Shown piece by piece: positions 1 to 6,196 of a stretch of DNA of 10,889 nt; within the stretch, counting starts at the first letter, position 1; each line of letters starts with the position of its first letter. Origin of the DNA: Candidatus Eiseniibacteriota bacterium. GTDB lineage: Bacteria; Joyebacterota; Joyebacteria; Joyebacterales; Joyebacteraceae. A model generated the notes under the pieces. It was not told the origin of the DNA, did no database searches, and saw nothing but the letters and a program-made list of their open reading frames with translations. The translations under genes and the position numbers were made by a program. The stretch spans positions 1 to 10,889 of the forward strand of contig JAUWBY010000057.1 of NCBI GenBank assembly GCA_030609605.1, written 5' to 3'.

Positions 1-611
1 GACAACCTTCCCTGATTAGTCAGCCGAGCGATGCGATTCTCGATCATCCATTCGTTCTCGCAATGCACTTCGATCAACCCGCCGTGCTGACCAACGAGAA
101 GGAATGCCTCGTACAGCTCATTCTCATCGCTGGCCAGTCCCGCGTCCGAGTAGACGGTGTACATCTTGAACGACGGAATGCCCGCCTCGATCATCTGGGG
201 GACCTCATCGTCCTCCCGGTCGTCCCACCGGACGAGCGACGCATGGAGACCATAGTCCACGTAGCATTGCCCGTTCGCCCGCGTCCGACGGGCGTTGACG
301 GCTTCCATGAGCCCCTCGCCCCTGCGTGGCGTGACGTATGTGAGAAAAGATGTCACGCCGCCGAACGCAGCCTCGCGCGTCGTTGCGAGAAAACCGGAGG
401 ACACGTGCTCTCTGAGTTCCAGATCGACGTGAACGTGCGAGTCGATCACACCTGGCAGGACAAGCTTGCCCGAGGCGTCGTAGACGTCTGCGCCCGCAGG
501 CTCGGTCAGATCGGTTCCGATCTCCGCGATTCTCCCATCCTCCACCAAGAGGTCGGCAGTGTAGGAGTCTATCGCGGTGATGAGCTTCCCTCCCTTGATG
601 ATGACTGCCAT
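1..611 (-). CDS. Dihydropyrimidinase / D-hydantoinase family amidohydrolase, partial (C-terminus beyond window)
   Basis: Metal-dependent cyclic amidohydrolase of the hydantoinase/dihydropyrimidinase/allantoinase superfamily, which opens cyclic amide rings such as dihydropyrimidines or hydantoins in the cytoplasm. I translated 203 residues on the minus strand, open to the window edge. The N-terminal beta-sandwich strand is followed by VLPGVIDSHVHVDLEL, with metal-binding His59 and His61. A GGVTSF segment lies at about 84-89. SFKMYT carries Lys149, at the position of the carboxylated bridging lysine, and IEVHCEN carries His183, a further metal ligand. The spacing of these residues matches classical hydantoinases closely. 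The ATG at 611 is preceded by an AGAGGA Shine-Dalgarno at good distance. The gene lies 76 bases after the alpha/beta hydrolase in the same direction and may share its transcript. Substrate cannot be decided because the substrate-binding C-terminal half is missing; allantoinase is the main alternative. It is truncated only by the window. Confidence 0.88.
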   Translation of the reverse strand, partial: MAVIIKGGKLITAIDSYTADLLVEDGRIAEIGTDLTEPAGADVYDASGKLVLPGVIDSHVHVDLELREHVSSGFLATTREAAFGGVTSFLTYVTPRRGEGLMEAVNARRTRANGQCYVDYGLHASLVRWDDREDDEVPQMIEAGIPSFKMYTVYSDAGLASDENELYEAFLLVGQHGGLIEVHCENEWMIENRIARLTNQGRL

Positions 612-616
612 CGTCT

Positions 617-622
617 TCCTCT
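617..622 (-). promoter_or_regulatory. Ribosome binding site of the hydantoinase-family gene
   Basis: AGAGGA on the minus strand, with its GAGG core six bases before the ATG at 611. It fixes that start, in contrast to the upstream hydrolase, which lacks such a site. Confidence 0.6.
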
Positions 623-687
623 TTCGTTGTCCATGCGCCTGAGTGGCACCAAGACCGGGGACTCGGTTGCGGCCACGACCTTCGCGG

Positions 688-1566
688 CTAGGGCTCGACG
701 AACTCCGCGATGACACGAGCCAGCTCAGCTTCCTTCCCCCAGTAGGTGTGATTCGCGCCCTCAATGACGGCGGTCTCCACTCGGGGTGCTTGAGTGGCCT
801 TGTCGCGCAGCCGGCTGATCGCGTTCTCGACCGGCACTGTCACAGCTTCCTCGATCGTGCCGTAGGTTGCAAGCATCGGGACTGCAAGTAGTGCCAATCT
901 TCGGTAGTCGCCTTCGGCGCCGCGCGCGAAGGGGAATACGTCACCGCTTGAACGGTCACCATAGACGCTCAGGAACGCCAGCGCCGTCACTGGAATGGCG
1001 CGACCGACTTCCATCAACGTGTCACCCGAACCGGCGCCGACGTGCGCGCGCGCTTCAGCCACAAGCGCGTCCAGACCGCCCGTCTTCTCCTCCTGAAGTG
1101 CAAACATGTCCGGAGGTGAGATGAGCACGGCTCCCACCGCGCGCTCATCAGGACGCTCGCTCAGGTAGTAGACGATCTTGCAGGCTCCCAGGCTGTGACC
1201 CTCGAAGTATATCTCGCTGTGCCCGCAAGAGGCGAGGAAGTCAGCGCAGCCCGCTATGTCGTGAATGCAGTCTTCGTAGATGTCCCACGCCACACCACCT
1301 GGAGAGTAGGACGTTTCAACACCGACGCCGCGCAGGTTGTCAGAACGATAGTCATGTCCGCGGTTGTTGAAAGTCAGGAACGCAAGCCCCTTCTCCACAA
1401 CCGAACCGCAGATGGAATCTATGAAACGGTTCTCGTAGAAGTTGCCGGCCAAACCGTGCATGTGGAGAACCGCACGTCTCGCGCCACCCTCGGGTGATGC
1501 GTAGAAACCGACGAGTTCCAGACCGTCGGCGGCCCGCACGCGGACGAGTTCACCTTTGATGCTCAT
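688..1566 (-). CDS. Alpha/beta hydrolase fold protein
   Basis: Serine hydrolase of the alpha/beta hydrolase superfamily, 292 residues from the ATG at 1566. No signal peptide is seen, so it is probably cytoplasmic. HMHGLAGN near residue 36 supplies the oxyanion-loop HG motif. NNRGHDY near 68 is the usual N-x-R-G turn. EGHSLG gives the nucleophile Ser125. YGTIEEAV places Glu239 where the catalytic acid, normally Asp, is expected, and GANHTYW gives His273 near the C-terminus. All triad positions are therefore filled, with Glu in place of Asp. An in-frame TTG at 1602 would add 12 residues, but it has no ribosome binding site and coincides with a promoter -35 hexamer, so I prefer the ATG. It precedes the hydantoinase-family gene and may be co-transcribed with it. 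The substrate (ester, amide or other) is unknown. The family call is secure; the specific function is not. Confidence 0.88.
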   Translation of the reverse strand: MSIKGELVRVRAADGLELVGFYASPEGGARRAVLHMHGLAGNFYENRFIDSICGSVVEKGLAFLTFNNRGHDYRSDNLRGVGVETSYSPGGVAWDIYEDCIHDIAGCADFLASCGHSEIYFEGHSLGACKIVYYLSERPDERAVGAVLISPPDMFALQEEKTGGLDALVAEARAHVGAGSGDTLMEVGRAIPVTALAFLSVYGDRSSGDVFPFARGAEGDYRRLALLAVPMLATYGTIEEAVTVPVENAISRLRDKATQAPRVETAVIEGANHTYWGKEAELARVIAEFVEP

Positions 1567-1573
1567 GGGGTTG

Positions 1574-1602
1574 ATTCTACCGGATGGAGGAGTGGGGCTC
1601 AA
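1574..1602 (-). promoter_or_regulatory. Putative sigma70-type promoter giving a leaderless mRNA for the alpha/beta hydrolase
   Basis: On the minus strand TTGAGC (1602-1597), a 17-base spacer and TAGAAT (1579-1574) form a plausible -35/-10 pair; TAGAAT differs from TATAAT at one base. Only seven bases separate the -10 box from the ATG at 1566, so transcription would begin at or within a few bases of the start codon. This agrees with the absence of any Shine-Dalgarno there. It is a pattern match only. Confidence 0.5.
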
Positions 1603-1623
1603 GCGTATGTGGGAGCCTGTCGG

Positions 1624-1674
1624 GAATCGGGGCGTGGCCCAAGTGCCTGCCGGACGAAATCAAGAATCGGGGCG
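1624..1674. repeat. Pair of 11-base direct repeats upstream of the hydrolase promoter
   Basis: GAATCGGGGCG occurs at 1624-1634 and again at 1664-1674, exactly 40 bases apart, about four helical turns. Both copies lie in the 188-base gap between the double-cohesin gene and the alpha/beta hydrolase, upstream of the predicted promoter on the minus strand. They could be activator or repressor sites; chance repetition in GC-rich DNA is the alternative. The rest of this gap shows no convincing ORF and no U-tract terminator. Confidence 0.35.
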
Positions 1675-1754
1675 CCGACGAGCAAACAACGCGCCGGAGC
1701 ACGCTGTGAGGGAGAAATGCCGCGACGCCCCGTGATCGGAGGGACTCCCAGAAC

Positions 1755-2711
1755 CTATCTGTACATCAGCTTTATGTCTGTCCAGCTGCGCTGTTCAACG
1801 GGCACAACTTCACTGACCACGACGATACCGTCAATCGCGGTAGCCGGTATGGGATTGTTCTCCAGGTCTCTGAGTTCGACATTGTGGAAGGTGATCGGCG
1901 AAGTACCTTCCGCCAGCGCCACGAACGAGAGAACGAGAAGTTCACCGGGGCCATCCACCCATCCTCCGAGTATGGCGCCATTGATCAGCACCATCTCCGA
2001 CGGCGTGCCAGCATCCGTCCAGTCGAGGAAAGTCTCGTAGCTGCTTCCTGCAGGAAGAGTTCCTTCAGAAACGTCTGTGAGATCTATCAGGGTCTCGTCG
2101 TAGTCGATCCACAGGTCGTAGTCCGTCAGTCCTGTCAGACCATCATTGATGGAGACCAACACATCGAAGAGATCACCTACGCCTACATTGGTCTCATATG
2201 GGTCGATGTAGATGATTGGAGGAACGACCATTACCTCCCCGCCTACAGACGCCACTGATATCACATTGTTGTCGATGTCTCTCAGATCGACGTCGTGGAA
2301 AGTCACTGGCGAGGTACCTTCCGCCAGCGACACGAACGAGAGAACGAGGAGTTCGCCGGGACCATCCACCCATCCCCCGAGTATGGCTCCGTTGATCAGC
2401 ACCATATCAGATGGCGTGCCGGCATCCGTCCAGTAGAGGAAGGTGTTGTAGCTGCTCCCATCAGGAAGAACCCCTTCAGAGACGTCCACGAGCTCTATCA
2501 GGGTTTCATCATAGTCGATCCACAGGTCATAGCCCGTCAGCCCTGCGAGTTCATCATTGATCGAGATGGATATCTCGAAGGGGTTACCGATCCCAACGTA
2601 CTTCTGCGGCGGATCGATGTAGATAGTCGGCGCGGCCGCTGCCTGCCCGCCGACCAGCACGGCCGCGCACACGACCCCCACAATGAAGATGACTCTCTCT
2701 GCAGTGCTCAC
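1755..2711 (-). CDS. Exported double cohesin-like repeat protein without sorting domain
   Basis: 318-residue exported protein. Residues 1-27 form a signal peptide (hydrophobic core VIFIVGVVCAAVLVGG, alanine-rich cleavage site). Two cohesin-like domains follow, at about 30-163 and 167-303, offset by exactly 137 residues and nearly identical. Shared blocks include GYDLWIDYDETLIEL / DYDLWIDYDETLIDL, MVLINGAILGGWVDGPGELL in both, and an LRD-x-x-NN turn at each end. The protein stops with a short tail, WTDIKLMYR, and lacks the FlgD-like C-terminal domain of its four neighbours, so it may be released, be held by a partner, or use another signal. The start is GTG, fixed by GGAGG five bases upstream. 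It lies 46 bases after the preceding cohesin gene and is probably co-transcribed with it. Cohesin folds are known as dockerin-binding modules, but they also occur in non-cellulosomal surface proteins. The ligand is unknown. Confidence 0.85.
   Translation of the reverse strand: MSTAERVIFIVGVVCAAVLVGGQAAAAPTIYIDPPQKYVGIGNPFEISISINDELAGLTGYDLWIDYDETLIELVDVSEGVLPDGSSYNTFLYWTDAGTPSDMVLINGAILGGWVDGPGELLVLSFVSLAEGTSPVTFHDVDLRDIDNNVISVASVGGEVMVVPPIIYIDPYETNVGVGDLFDVLVSINDGLTGLTDYDLWIDYDETLIDLTDVSEGTLPAGSSYETFLDWTDAGTPSEMVLINGAILGGWVDGPGELLVLSFVALAEGTSPITFHNVELRDLENNPIPATAIDGIVVVSEVVPVEQRSWTDIKLMYR
1803..2624 (-). repeat. Internal 411-base tandem duplication (two cohesin-like coding units)
   Basis: Unit 1 is about 2214-2624 and unit 2 about 1803-2213 on the minus strand. 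DNA identity stays high over long runs; for example CACGAACGAGAGAACGAG and CATCCACCCATCC recur at the 411-base offset. Protein identity is higher than between any other pair of cohesin-like domains in the window, so this is the youngest duplication visible here. The exact boundaries are uncertain by some tens of bases. Confidence 0.85.
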
Positions 2712-2716
2712 TATTG

Positions 2717-2721
2717 CCTCC
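2717..2721 (-). promoter_or_regulatory. Ribosome binding site deciding a GTG start
   Basis: GGAGG on the minus strand, followed by CAATA and GTG at 2711. It supports the GTG as the true start of the double-cohesin gene. Confidence 0.65.
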
Positions 2722-2723
2722 GC

Positions 2724-2735
2724 TGATCTAGATCA
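2724..2735. promoter_or_regulatory. Perfect 12-base palindrome in an intergenic gap
   Basis: TGATCTAGATCA is a perfect inverted repeat lying 22 bases past the stop of the 2758-3561 gene and just before the ribosome binding site of the double-cohesin gene. As DNA it resembles a dimeric regulator half-site pair. As RNA it could form only a weak four-base-pair stem. Its position against the ribosome binding site would allow control of the last surface gene; function is inferred only. Confidence 0.4.
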
Positions 2736-2757
2736 ACATGCTGCCTCTTGCTGTCCT

Positions 2758-3561
2758 CTATCGCGATATCACAATCTTGCTTCTGTCCACGATCTCTCTG
2801 CCGCAAAGAACGGTCGCGCGGAGTTCCACAAGATACACTCCGGATGGCACCGCCGCGCCGGCGGCATCGCAACCTCGCCACATGACACTTCTTGCGTGCG
2901 CTGCTTCGAGGGGACCGGATCTCCAGACCGCTCTCCCTGCTATGTCGTAGATGCTCAGCGAAGCGGTCAGCGCGGAGCCGGGCAGTTGGAAATGGAGCTC
3001 TGTCTCGCCCACGCTGGGGTTGGGCATGACGGAGAGACTCAAGCTTCCGCCGCCGTCGTTCTCTGTAACGTCGGTACCGAGTACGACGGCCACAAGCGCC
3101 GATTCGGTGAAGAGTGGAAGAATGGGATCGCGGCGGAGATCTCTGAGATCTGCGTGGACAATCTCGATCCACGTCACACCTTCACCCACCGACATGAACT
3201 CCAGATTAATGAGTTCACCGGGACAGAGTACGTAGGCATCATGCCCGAGCGTGACATCATTGCAGGAGTGATCCCCGGAATCAGAGGCGTCCCAGTGGTA
3301 CATTGTCCCGTACCCGCATTCCGTGAACAAGCTACCTTCCTCTGCAGAAACGAGTTCCAACACAGAAGGATCGAACTGAAACTCCACGAGGAAGCAGGTC
3401 ACCGTGTCGGCGCCGGCGTCAACTCTGATGCTCATCGAGAACTCCGTCCCCGGCTCAACAAGGAGTTCAGCGGGATGCACAAAGACCGTCGGCGCGGCAT
3501 ATGCGGACACCGCCGTCAAGAGAACGAGCGCGACAGCTAATCGTGTAGTCCACATCGTCAT
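2758..3561 (-). CDS. Exported cohesin-like protein with C-terminal FlgD-like sorting domain (small paralogue 2)
   Basis: 267 residues from the ATG at 3561. A signal peptide (residues 1-22, core LAVALVLLTAVSAYA) starts right after this ATG; a 30-residue extension to an upstream ATG at 3651 would bury it, so I reject that start. A cohesin-like domain spans about 24-162: PTVFVHP strand, VEFQFDPSVLELVSAEEGSL, CPGELINLEF, then LRDLRRDPILP. It holds four cysteines (56, 82, 100, 113) that could form disulfides after export. A short Gly/Asp linker leads to a FlgD-like Ig/type IX-like sorting domain at 173-267 (VMPNPSVGETELHFQLP, IYDIAGR, PSGVYLVEL, final KIVISR), which should direct secretion or surface attachment. 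It resembles the 6197-7027 product in length and order, and follows a large cohesin/dockerin protein in the same way. The upstream GGGGATGG is a weak ribosome binding site. Ligand unknown. Confidence 0.85.
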   Translation of the reverse strand: MTMWTTRLAVALVLLTAVSAYAAPTVFVHPAELLVEPGTEFSMSIRVDAGADTVTCFLVEFQFDPSVLELVSAEEGSLFTECGYGTMYHWDASDSGDHSCNDVTLGHDAYVLCPGELINLEFMSVGEGVTWIEIVHADLRDLRRDPILPLFTESALVAVVLGTDVTENDGGGSLSLSVMPNPSVGETELHFQLPGSALTASLSIYDIAGRAVWRSGPLEAAHARSVMWRGCDAAGAAVPSGVYLVELRATVLCGREIVDRSKIVISR

Positions 3562-3590
3562 GGCACACCATCCCCGAGGTGTAGAGGGTT

Positions 3591-3637
3591 GGTCCGGACG
3601 AAACCGCGAGCCCAGAATTGAGGTTGCCGCCCGGACC
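3591..3637. repeat. Inverted repeat in the leader of the small cohesin gene
   Basis: GGTCCGG at 3591-3597 and CCGGACC at 3631-3637 are perfect complements separated by 33 bases. The enclosed stretch contains an AACC/GGTT pair that could extend the structure with bulges. It falls in the 114-base gap before the ATG at 3561, about 30 bases upstream of it, and could fold in the mRNA leader. No regulatory family is recognised. Confidence 0.35.
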
Positions 3638-3648
3638 TTCCCGTGAGC

Positions 3649-3672
3649 CATCCCTGAGAGCGATCAGGAATG
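3649..3672 (-). terminator. Post-stop hairpin after the large cohesin/dockerin gene
   Basis: On the minus strand, CATTCCTGA and TCAGGGATG pair over nine positions (one U-G wobble) around a six-base loop, beginning three bases after the TAG stop at 3676. There is no U-run after it, so it may be a 3'-end stabiliser or an attenuating/Rho-assisted site instead of a classical intrinsic terminator. Confidence 0.4.
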
Positions 3673-3675
3673 ACC

Positions 3676-6129
3676 CTACCGCATGAGAACCATCTTCCTC
3701 TCAAGCCTCTCTTCACCAACCTCCAGCGCATAGAAGTAAACGCCGCTGCTCATCTCTACCCCATTGTCGTCCTTGCTGTTCCAGATGACAGTGTGCCGGC
3801 CGGGATCGCAGACACCGTCCTTGAGCCATGCCAGGCGCCGCCCCGACACCGAGTAGACCGAGAGTGACACTCTCGCCTCTTCGGGCACGTCGAATGCGAT
3901 CATCGTCATCGGGTTAAACGGGTTCGGGATGTTCTGAGCGAGGGCTATCACCTCTCCGGTCACCTCTTCCGAACCTGAGCCGATGTCCAACAGGCGACAC
4001 TCGAGTCGCTCGTTGTCCACTCCGCGGACCTCTGCCCCAGCGAAGCCGACTTCGATTCGATCAACCGCCACAGCACGGAACCGCAGTTCCGCCACTGGCC
4101 CCGAACCTTCTATTGCTGCGTCAGTTCCGAGAGACGCCACATCGATCCGGAGCCCGCCGCCCGGTTTCTCTACCCAGTAGAAGAAGATCTCATCGTCCCA
4201 ACCCGACAGCACATCACACGGTGCGATCTCGACCAGTTCGAACGTTCCTGCATCGTATGTGAGTTCAGCAGACAGCCCCTTCACCTCCGAGCAGTTGCCC
4301 TTCAGTGTGAGAACGACGACCACTTCAGCTCCCGGCTCCACATCCGAACTGATCGCAGTGAGAGCCAGCGACAACGGACCGAGCGGATCACGTCCAGCGA
4401 GGCCGTGGGCCACCACCTTGCCCGAGGGATCCACCCGGCCGTAGTTCATCGCGACGATCATGAGATCTTCAAAATCGATCGCGTCGTCCGTCAACGGTAT
4501 GCCGAACCGGCTCCAGTCGTCGGTTGGTCCGACGTCCATCTCGGGCTCGTAGTATGCGTCCCCATCCTGAGTGTCGTAGGAATCCGACAGGATGATCTTG
4601 TCGTAGAAATCGACGTTACCGTCGTACACGCCCGGCGCCCCGGTCACATCGTCCACGTCGGCCAGCCAATACGATGTCGAGCGGTCCTGCGCGCTCGCCG
4701 CAGCAGCCGAGTAGTTCCCTGCGGCGTCTCGGACAAATGCTGTGTAGTAGTAGATGTTTCTGGTCGCGTCGGTGAAAGTCTCATCGTCGTACGTCTGCGC
4801 ACCGGTGCCGGGAACAAATGCCACAACGGTCCCGTCGGCCGGGTTGCCGGGATAGCCGACAGGGGCGCCCCAATCGTCGTACTCAGGATAGGCGCCTGAG
4901 CCCCAGGCTTTCTTCACGATGAGAGTTCCCTCAATGGGAGCATCGCGCACTGTCGGAACGGTCCAGGAAAGATGAATCCGGTTGTGCCCCGGCAGCGTCT
5001 CCATGTCGACGATGCCGGCGGGAGGCGTGAGATCCACCTCGGTCGTGCAGTCAGGCAACGCTGGGGCCGTCTCAACGTTCTCGACGTTGTCGGTCGCGCG
5101 TGTGTAAAAATCGTAGACGCCCTCCCCCGATGCGACGAAGCCTATCGGACTCGCCGTGTACGTGCCGCCATGCTGAGTCCATGTCCCTCCGTCCACGCGG
5201 TAGAAGAGCCTGACAAAGTCAACACCGCTCGTGGCATCGCCGCTCGTGTACGGAATGCTCAGGACCACTGTATTGTAGTAAGGATTCAGAGGACCGGCCT
5301 CGCTGTACGGTGCGGAGTTATCCTGAGTAGAGTGCTCGATGTCGGACCAGTCGGAGATGTTCCAGAGAGCGTCCCTGCACCTCACGCGGAAGTAGTAGAT
5401 CTGGCCGTCATCGAGCCCCAGGAGATTGTGCCACGTGAAGGGTGTACAACCACTCGTACTCACGATGACTGCAAAATCGGATGTCTCCGAGGCTTCGATA
5501 CAGTAGCCTACTGCTCCGGACACGCTCTCGTTTGACCAGGAGACGCGGTTCATCGTACCTGGGGTGAATTCCGGTTCCGGATCGATCACCGGGACATTCG
5601 GCGGCGTGTTGTCCAGCACGATGATCCCCACCACACCGGTTGCGCCGATTGGGAAGTTGTCCTGGTCGCGCAGCGTCATTTCGGTGAACTGAACAAGGGT
5701 GACACCGTCTCCCGTGGGCTGCCCGGTGAACGTGATCGAAAAGAGATCCCCCGCACCGTACGCCCCACCCGAATCTCCCAGAATGGCCCCATCGATCACG
5801 ACCATACCGGGTGACACATCAACAGCGAAGAACGCCGTCGATCCCACGCCCGCCAGGAAGCTTCCCTCCACGACGTCGATATCCACATCATTCACGTAGA
5901 CCAAGGCGGCGTCGAAGCTGATCTCGAGGTGATAGCCCCTCAGCCCCTCCGTCACATCGCTTCCATCGTAGATGATGTCGAAAGTCGCGGTCTGGCCACC
6001 GGCGATCTGCCGCACCGTTGGGTCAGTGTATACGAGGGCGATCCCCAGGTCGTCTGCCTCCGCCGGCGGCCCCATCCCAAACATCAGAAGGAGCACGCCA
6101 GCGCTCAGCAGGATGCGTCTTCCGTTCAT
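3676..6129 (-). CDS. Large exported protein: cohesin-like, FN3-like, dockerin-like, cohesin-like and FlgD-like sorting domains
   Basis: 817 residues from the ATG at 6129, preceded by GGAG at eight bases. A longer TTG frame would overlap the preceding gene and mask the signal peptide, so it is rejected. Order: signal peptide 1-25; N-type cohesin-like domain 27-173 (GYHLEISFDAALV, MVVIDGAILG, LRDQDNFPIG); FN3-like modules about 175-270, 272-366 and 367-486 (YYFRVRCRDALWN, YDFYTRATDN, NIYYYTAFVRDAAGNYS); dockerin-like segment 487-565 with two helices of the pattern DGNVDFYDKIIL and DDAIDFEDLMIVAMNYG; second, C-type cohesin-like domain 584-712 (EVKGLSAELTYDAGTFELV, VRGVDNERLE); FlgD-like/type IX-like sorting domain 728-817 (NIPNPFNPMTMIAFDVP, YSVSGRR, GVYFYALE, KMVLMR). 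Expected at the cell surface or outside the cell. No catalytic domain is evident. It is a paralogue of the 7115 gene from the first cohesin onward. The dockerin loops lack some canonical calcium ligands, so function is inferred. Confidence 0.88.
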   Translation of the reverse strand: MNGRRILLSAGVLLLMFGMGPPAEADDLGIALVYTDPTVRQIAGGQTATFDIIYDGSDVTEGLRGYHLEISFDAALVYVNDVDIDVVEGSFLAGVGSTAFFAVDVSPGMVVIDGAILGDSGGAYGAGDLFSITFTGQPTGDGVTLVQFTEMTLRDQDNFPIGATGVVGIIVLDNTPPNVPVIDPEPEFTPGTMNRVSWSNESVSGAVGYCIEASETSDFAVIVSTSGCTPFTWHNLLGLDDGQIYYFRVRCRDALWNISDWSDIEHSTQDNSAPYSEAGPLNPYYNTVVLSIPYTSGDATSGVDFVRLFYRVDGGTWTQHGGTYTASPIGFVASGEGVYDFYTRATDNVENVETAPALPDCTTEVDLTPPAGIVDMETLPGHNRIHLSWTVPTVRDAPIEGTLIVKKAWGSGAYPEYDDWGAPVGYPGNPADGTVVAFVPGTGAQTYDDETFTDATRNIYYYTAFVRDAAGNYSAAAASAQDRSTSYWLADVDDVTGAPGVYDGNVDFYDKIILSDSYDTQDGDAYYEPEMDVGPTDDWSRFGIPLTDDAIDFEDLMIVAMNYGRVDPSGKVVAHGLAGRDPLGPLSLALTAISSDVEPGAEVVVVLTLKGNCSEVKGLSAELTYDAGTFELVEIAPCDVLSGWDDEIFFYWVEKPGGGLRIDVASLGTDAAIEGSGPVAELRFRAVAVDRIEVGFAGAEVRGVDNERLECRLLDIGSGSEEVTGEVIALAQNIPNPFNPMTMIAFDVPEEARVSLSVYSVSGRRLAWLKDGVCDPGRHTVIWNSKDDNGVEMSSGVYFYALEVGEERLERKMVLMR

Positions 6130-6196
6130 TGTCCACGCTCCGGTTCTTGCTCCAACTACGTCTATCAATATCCCTGTAGAATAGGCACATTCGGCA

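Noticed and set aside
63..713. A 216-codon open frame on the plus strand
   Set aside because: Antisense to the hydantoinase-family gene, whose metal-binding His and Lys residues are all present in the minus-strand frame.
1567..1602. TTG at 1602 as start of the alpha/beta hydrolase
   Set aside because: No ribosome binding site. The added 12 residues are low-complexity, and the TTG is part of the predicted -35 hexamer.
2683..3540. A 285-codon open frame on the plus strand
   Set aside because: Antisense to the small cohesin gene and the start of the double-cohesin gene, both supported by signal peptides and domain motifs.
6130..6196. A promoter in the gap before the second large gene (TTGATA-type match)
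   Set aside because: No matching -10 box at a proper spacing. The 67-base gap is equally well explained as an operon spacer.
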